Under the pieces are notes generated by a model. The model saw nothing but the letters and a program-made list of their open reading frames with translations, was not told the origin of the DNA and searched no databases. Shown piece by piece: positions 58,571 to 64,000 of a stretch of 64,000 nt of DNA; the first letter of the stretch is position 1; each line of letters begins with the position of its first letter. A program made the position numbers and the translations under genes. The stretch is from contig NC_087067.1 in assembly GCF_963678635.1 (NCBI RefSeq), forward strand, positions 17,429,639 to 17,493,638, read 5' to 3'. The stretch is from Symsagittifera roscoffensis (Eukaryota; Xenacoelomorpha; Acoela; Convolutidae).

Positions 58571-60035
58571 TGTAGAAATAACTTCATGGTCACATAACAA
58601 CTTAGCTTTATATCAAAACGTAAGAAAATTAACTCAAATTCATATTAACACCGTCGCCACTGGCGATACAGAATATAACACTAACTACAGCAATGACCTT
58701 TACAATAGTAAATAGCTACGTAATAACATAATACAGATATGTTTTACACAGTCTCCACTACAATTCGTTTTCAAATAAATCAAAACATTATACTATGTCA
58801 ATCATTTTCTGTCGTTCATTGGCTATTGCAAATTTTCTTGAAATGAGTTAACACGTGCGAGTCTTCGGCTTGGCTTACACCTGTTTTCTTACAAGGTCTC
58901 GTGAAGTGTTTACAGCCCTTACAGTTATTACAGATAATATTTGTTGCCGGAAAATTTTCTCTGTGGTTTGGTTTTGTTGGCTGTTTTGTTGACCTTAAGC
59001 TTCCTCGTTGGCTTTTTATGTCCTTTTCTCTTTCCCGTTCATAGTAGCTATTTTAAGAGTGCTGGCGTCCTTGGTCAAAACCGTGTGTAGCCCTCAGCTA
59101 ACTCGTTTGTATAAGACTTTGTCTCTTCCCTCGGTAGTGCTAGGGGAAAAGCGTCTGCCGGAGTTAACGTTTCTACACACAACGGATTTCAAATATCTTC
59201 GTTTCCCATATTTAAAATGAACACGTCTCGTTTTTTTGATCCCTCCCTATTGCCAAAGTCTCACACACGGGTCAGGTTGCTTAGTGCTCCAAAGAGTCGT
59301 TCCATACCCTCCGTTCCTATTTGTTTCCTGCCAATTAGTATCAATCGGTGGTTGGTAACATTCGGTTTCCGTTGGAAAGCGTCCACCTAAGTCTCCAAAA
59401 CTCGGCGAAGTTTTCCTTCAGAGTCTTCTTGTAAGAATACTTTTGATAGAAATACCTTTGGCTTTGTTTTTCTAAGCATCCGAAAAGTTTCAATTTTAGA
59501 TTTTTTGTCTGCTTCATCCCGGCTGCTTCTCTCAAATAAACGCTTCTCCTCTTCTGTCCGACGGTTCTCTTCCTCTCCACGGTCTGATTGCTGTTTTGTT
59601 ACGACTTTCTCTTTTTTTCGTGTTTGTTCCTCTTCAGTTCCTACTGGTTCTTCTAGCGTTGGGTATGCGTTGTCCGGTAACGCATTTTCTTCCAATAGAT
59701 CTTCTATTTCTCCTCTTTCGTTAATACGACCAAATCTCCTCTTTCGCTATTACTACCAAATGGAACCGCTGTGTCAAGTTTTCGCAGGTTGATGGGGGTT
59801 CCTGTGAGGGATTATGCCAACATACGTCGAAACCGCGGTAGCTCGATTCCGTTTGTTACTGCGCCATGTAAAAGTAATTTTGTGGTCACATTACAACGTA
59901 GCCATATATCAAAACGCAAGAGAATAACTTGAGTTCATCAAAACACGGTCGCCGTTGGCGATACGTGAACACAATGCTAATAACCTTGGCGTTGTTATTT
60001 AGTTCCGTAATATTATGATATAGATGTTTTACACA
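58571..60035 (-). mobile_element. Short LTR element (TRIM-like), complete with both LTRs
   Basis: On the minus strand: 5' LTR 60035-59867 and 3' LTR 58750-58571 (about 170-180 bp, diverged, each TG...CA). Immediately inside the 5' LTR is TGGCGCAGTAACAAACGG, a typical TGGCGC-type tRNA primer-binding site (59866-59849). The interior is about 1.1 kb with no reverse transcriptase. No clear target-site duplication. Confidence 0.72.
59387..59695 (-). CDS. Charged gag-like ORF inside the short LTR element
   Basis: 102 residues, ATG start, strongly Glu/Lys/Arg-rich and helical (EEEQTRKKEKVVTKQQSDRG). It begins about 170 bp inside the primer-binding site, the usual position of gag. Composition and position are the only evidence; it may be a remnant. 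Confidence 0.4.
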   Translation of the reverse strand: MEENALPDNAYPTLEEPVGTEEEQTRKKEKVVTKQQSDRGEEENRRTEEEKRLFERSSRDEADKKSKIETFRMLRKTKPKVFLSKVFLQEDSEGKLRRVLET

Positions 60036-61176
60036 GTTTCAACCACAACCATGGCAAGTTTTTTAAACTAAAATTAGCTCGAACATTTTTTCAGGATAAT
60101 GGCAATGTTAATTTGCGCTATTGCTTCTCTCGCGAAACCTCGCTTTTTGCTGTTTTGATTGTGAGAATTTTTCGACGTTGTATCAGTTGAAATTGGCAAA
60201 TAATTTAGACAATGATTCAGGGAAAGTCTTAAGACTCGAGCACGCAAGACGAGGTACGTGACTTAAGTTGCGACTAATTTGACTCAAGACCCAAAAGAGA
60301 TAAACTGCGACTTAGTGTAAATGTGAAAACAGATTTGCGAGAATATGTAAAAATTTACGTTTGATTGCTCAAAAACTTTGGTTCTTATCATCTCACTGCG
60401 TTTAAGTCGCGGCTTTCAGGACCGTGACGTGGCGATTGCGACTCGATTTGCATTTTTTTGCGCCTGAAAAACCTTTGGCCTCTGCGAAAGTTTGGTCGCA
60501 ACGTCTACTTCGCGCGATCGTATACTGCGCTTAAGTCGCATTTTTTGTGCACGACGGTCGGGACTTAACTCATCATTATTTTATACTCAAAAATCTCGAT
60601 TGAACTCCGGAATTTTGATTGCGTTATCTACCTTGCTGACCTCGATCCGGGCAAGGGCTAATATTAAACATTGGAGCTGAAGTATAAAAACACAGTGGTT
60701 TTGAACGTCCAGTTAATAGAATGTTTTTGAATTAAAAGACTGCAAAAAAAGTACCCAAGTCCGTAATTTACTATTTAATCAATCAGTGTTAAACGTATTT
60801 TTGTGCTGGCTGTACAAATTCGCAGTGCAAATTTCGTCAATGGGATCTCTGGTTTTGACAAATTTTGGCAACACCTTCAAAATTGTTCTGGGCTCAACAC
60901 TTAGTCTAGCTGGGCTAAAAAAATGATTCATAATCCATGTGATTATGAGCTTCATACGGTAAAATTGCAGGCCGGATTATTGTAAGCTGGCTTGACAAAC
61001 TTTAAGATTGCGCTAAATTATAAGAACTTTGATCCGGTTTACACAATCTTAGGTCCAACAGATGATAACCAACAGCTTGTATCTGGCTCAATCAAGGGCC
61101 AAAGTGCTACCATCAATCAGTTTTTCAAGACATCATTTTTTTTCCGCGAAAGTCAACTTTGAAACATATGTGAATG
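60036..61176. other. Intergenic, upstream of serine protease C
   Basis: No exon supported. The signal-peptide exon of protease C should lie here or within about 1 kb upstream by analogy with gene B, but I could not identify it. Confidence 0.3.
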
Positions 61177-61510
61177 TAGGGGCGGATCTAGGATTTTCTC
61201 GAAGGTGCGGATTTTTTTTAAGTCGACCAAATTGATTTTCCGAGCACTCTCACAAGACTATAAAGACTCTCTTCTGACAAAAAAATGCTCTGCAAAAACT
61301 AAAGTGTTTTTAGACACTTTTGGAAAATTTTGACAAAAAAATTTTGTTTTTTTGGCGCACTTCCCTCAAATTTAGTAAATATTGGCGTCAAACAAGGTGC
61401 CTGTAAAAAAATGTTAGGGTTGGTTGGCCAAAAATGGATGTCATGAAAATATCAAAAGGGGGGACCCTTTGGTTGGTGAGGGGGTTGAATCCCTGAGGAG
61501 GGGGTAAAAT
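61177..61510. mobile_element. hAT-like MITE, reverse orientation, right end lost
   Basis: Begins TAGGGGCGGATCTAGGATTT and runs through AAGTCGACCAAATTGATTTT, GGGACCCTTTGG and GGTTGAATCCCTGAGG. The terminal CCGCC...CTG end is missing and no target duplication is found. Confidence 0.78.
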
Positions 61511-61618
61511 AACATTCTGCCATGATTCTGAGAAAAAGTTCCTAATGTTTTTAAGCTATCCAAATATAGTAAGCTGAGTTTGTCAATATGAACAAAAAAA
61601 TGCTCACTGAATATTCAG

Positions 61619-63211
61619 ATCAGAAGACCCAGCGAACAAAACCATTCAGTTCAGTCATCGACAGACATTTTATTGAAGTACAGAAAAGATCAAGGGTCGG
61701 CAAACGCTCTTTTCGAGTCTACTGATTACGTAACATCTTTACATTACGTAACATCTCCAGCCATAGTATCTCCAGATTACGCAACATCTCCTTACCACAA
61801 AATACGGTCAGATGAAGAAAGGGGTGAAAATGACGTAATGATAATGGCTGGGAACAGAATTGTGAACGGAGTGGACTCTCCTATCTCTGATCACCCATGG
61901 ATTGTTTACATGGAGATATGCGAGGAAAAAAAGTGAGTTTAGAAGCACTGATATTCCACAATAGACAAGCATGGAATGGAGCTACGATGAATGATTCACA
62001 TTATTTTAAATCTCCGCTTACGCGTAAACAGTGCGAACTATATCGCTCATTAATTGTCCAAAATTGGTAATGTTGGCAATCTTTAAACCTTCATAACTTC
62101 ACAAAAAAGATCACAAGTGAAAAAATATTTTTGTTTTAAAATTTGATCTCAGGGCAGCAATACCTTTCAGGTGATATAAAAAATTTCGATGATCAATTTT
62201 TAGCAGCGTGAAAACAATTGAGCAGAAAGGAAACGACCCGATGGCAGATGTTCAAAAAACATAAAAATTAATTGTGAGCGGTGTTTGTTGATTTGTTGAT
62301 TGTTGTAAAACGGAGGAGAATGAAAAACACGTAATATTTTAAATAATCTGCAAAAACTTGCTAAAATTAATCAAAAGTAGTCAGTAACTAATGAAAAAAT
62401 TACCCGGTGGCGCAGAAAGAATTAAAATTTTTGGGTTGTGTAATAGAAACGTTTGACCTTGAGAATAACAATCATTTTCTTAAAAGAAGTTGCTCCCCTC
62501 GTTCCCGTCGCACGACCCTGTTTAGTGACTTATGTTTAGTGACTGTCAAATGTGCGGCGGTAGTATTCTGTCAAAGAAAACTGGTAAGTGTTCTGCAACT
62601 CCCTACTTCATCTAATAGTATAAATTAAAGTGTTAGGAGCTCTTAAGTTTTCAATTTTTGAATCAATTTTTTCCACAAACTCTTTGTGAACAAAAACATC
62701 TCAGTTTTCAAGCACGGTTTTTCCCAGTTTAAAACGTTTTCTTCCTTTTTTTTCAGTTCTGACTGCAAAGCACTGTGTGGCAGCCGACTACTGCGAAGGC
62801 GTCATTCGATATGCTAATTCGAACAAGTACCAAGGTCGGTTTTGAAAGGGTGCAGGGAAAACTACATTTAAAAAACTGTCGAAAAATTCAGAAGAAATAT
62901 AAAATAATTTCCGCTGGCACAGTTTAGAAATCAATTTTCATAATAACGAAATTAAACAAAATTGTCATCACCTCAGTTTTCAGCGCCAAGACACCTCCTT
63001 TTTTCTCCAAAGGCATATGCTAATGTTTTTAGGCCGTGAGTTCAAATTTACTTGCACCCAAGCCGAACTAAAAGATGACGCCGACTTGGCAATTATCCGA
63101 CTCAAGGACAACGAGAGGTTCATGCGACCTCTAAACATTTCCTCGATACCCAAGAACGAAAACGAAAAACCTAAAGTGGCTTTTTTCTTAGCCCTACTTA
63201 CTCGGAGACTG
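61619..63211 (+). CDS. Trypsin-like serine protease C, paralogue of B (partial: signal exon and Ser exon not in view)
   Basis: Exons 61619-61932, 62540-62583, 62757-62834 and 63033-63211 have the same intron phases (0, 2, 1, 1, 0) as exons 2-5 of gene B. The order of landmarks matches: Ser/Thr/Tyr-rich pro-region with short repeats (TDYVTS, SPDYATS), activation site NR|IVNGV, CQMCGGSIL, LTAKHCV (catalytic His, 62771-62773) and DADLAIIRL (catalytic Asp, 63083-63085). Exon 5 is about 54 nt shorter than in B and lacks the expected GWG motif, reading VAFFLALLTRRL instead. The Ser195 exon would lie beyond 64000, so activity cannot be judged. The shared phases and pro-region layout point to tandem duplication with B. 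Confidence 0.82.
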
Positions 63212-63448
63212 GTAAAACTTACAAAATTAAAAAAAAAACACTGGTTTCCTTGGCTTAATTAAAATGCACTGGTTTCACTGGTTTAATTAAAAAACATATT
63301 TATTGTTCAAAAGTTATGGTTGAGGGCGATTAAAAATGCTTTTAAGAAAAAAAATGATAATTGTAGCTATAAAAAAAATATTTGGTTGTCATATAATTTC
63401 TCATTGTAAAACTGTTAGATTCAGTTGATTAAAGTACTAGAATAGTAG

Positions 63449-63670
63449 TATTGTATCGTGTCCCGGATCCTAAGGGGGGGGGGGGGGGTCCTTCCTAAGG
63501 GGGGGGTGGTCCTCACGTAAAGCAAAATCCTAGGAAAGGGGTCCTTAATTTTTTGGAGGACCCCTATCCTAGGATTTTGTAAATGATCGCAAGTTCCCAC
63601 CCCTAAAGTAAAAGACCCCCTCCTTAGGATCTTGTTAAGCTGAGCTCAACAACCGGGACGCGATACAATA
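63449..63670. mobile_element. MITE with TTGTATCGTGTCCCGG termini and TA target (222 bp)
   Basis: TATTGTATCGTGTCCCGG at the left and CCGGGACGCGATACAATA at the right, near-perfect terminal inverted repeats flanked by TA. Internal secondary palindromes (AAAATCCTAGGAAAGGGGTC / GGACCCCTATCCTAGGATTT, 63524-63579) and G-runs. Lies downstream of the last visible exon of protease C. Confidence 0.8.
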
Positions 63671-64000
63671 ATTCCTTCTAATTCCTTTGAAAGCGGTCCC
63701 TTTTCCCGCGATAATTAAAATTAATCGTCCTAATTCCTGAACTTTTCTTTTTTCGTCCTAGTTTCATGTGGATATCATTTCCTGGCTTTCTTTCTTTTCG
63801 TCAAAGATTTGTCATGCTATTAAAGTTTGTTATTGAAAACAAGCCTAAGGATTTCACACATTTGTTTGAATTAACACTTGGTTTGCGTCTACTAGTTTAT
63901 TTGCCTGAAGCTATTTATGTTAAAACAGTGATTGAGCTCAATACGAGTATTTTATTAGTTGTAAATTGGTAAAAACCAAAACATATACAAGTCGAAGTAT

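Noticed and set aside
63766..63972. A 68-codon frame near the window end
   Set aside because: It starts with hydrophobic text but lacks the GDSGG or CGG motifs expected for the next exon of protease C, and no phase-matching acceptor with homology was found.

Overview
This is nuclear DNA of an animal, most likely an AT-rich invertebrate. Genes are split by GT-AG introns (GTAAGT- and GTTAGT-type donors, T-rich acceptors). Intergenic and intronic DNA is packed with short non-autonomous transposons, and nothing looks bacterial, viral or organellar. I cannot name the species or phylum from this window.

Layout, left to right. (1) 1-14321, + strand: the last ~21 exons (about 1,440 codons) of a large low-complexity and coiled-coil protein. 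Its C-terminal blocks resemble my knowledge of CPLANE1 (C5orf42/JBTS17, ciliary transition zone and planar polarity). The 5' part lies outside the window. (2) 15.7-17.8 kb: a decayed retroelement fragment with a gag-like segment and a retropepsin-like domain, frameshifted and internally duplicated. (3) 18744-29123, + strand: serine protease homologue A of the trypsin fold. Catalytic His and Ser are both replaced by Gln, so it is probably a pseudoprotease. Its introns hold a Tc1-like foldback MITE, a 1.06-kb tandem duplication and a 1.35-kb tandem triplication. (4) 31.0-39.7 kb: a 4.36-kb tandem segmental duplication. Each copy carries a 1.07-kb non-autonomous hAT element, a dead hAT transposase remnant, and a copy of the signal-peptide exon of the next gene. 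(5) 39555-50470, + strand: serine protease B. I could assemble seven phase-consistent exons giving 422 aa with an intact His-Asp-Ser triad and a trypsin-like Asp in the S1 pocket. Its introns hold a dense nest of MITEs. (6) 51-56.3 kb: repeats only. (7) 56844-57974, - strand: an intronless membrane-anchored FkbM-type methyltransferase. (8) 58571-60035, - strand: a short LTR element with two LTRs and a primer-binding site. (9) 61619-63211 and beyond, + strand: serine protease C, a paralogue of B with the same intron phases, cut by the window end before its Ser exon.

The functional theme of the right two thirds is a tandem cluster of secreted S1-family proteins, at least one apparently active (B) and one apparently inactive (A). 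Such pairs occur in other animals in protease cascades, but the role here is inference. The mobile-DNA theme is at least four MITE families whose structure can be proved from the sequence: target-site duplications for the hAT-like and GGCTC families, and a related empty site for one GGCTC copy.
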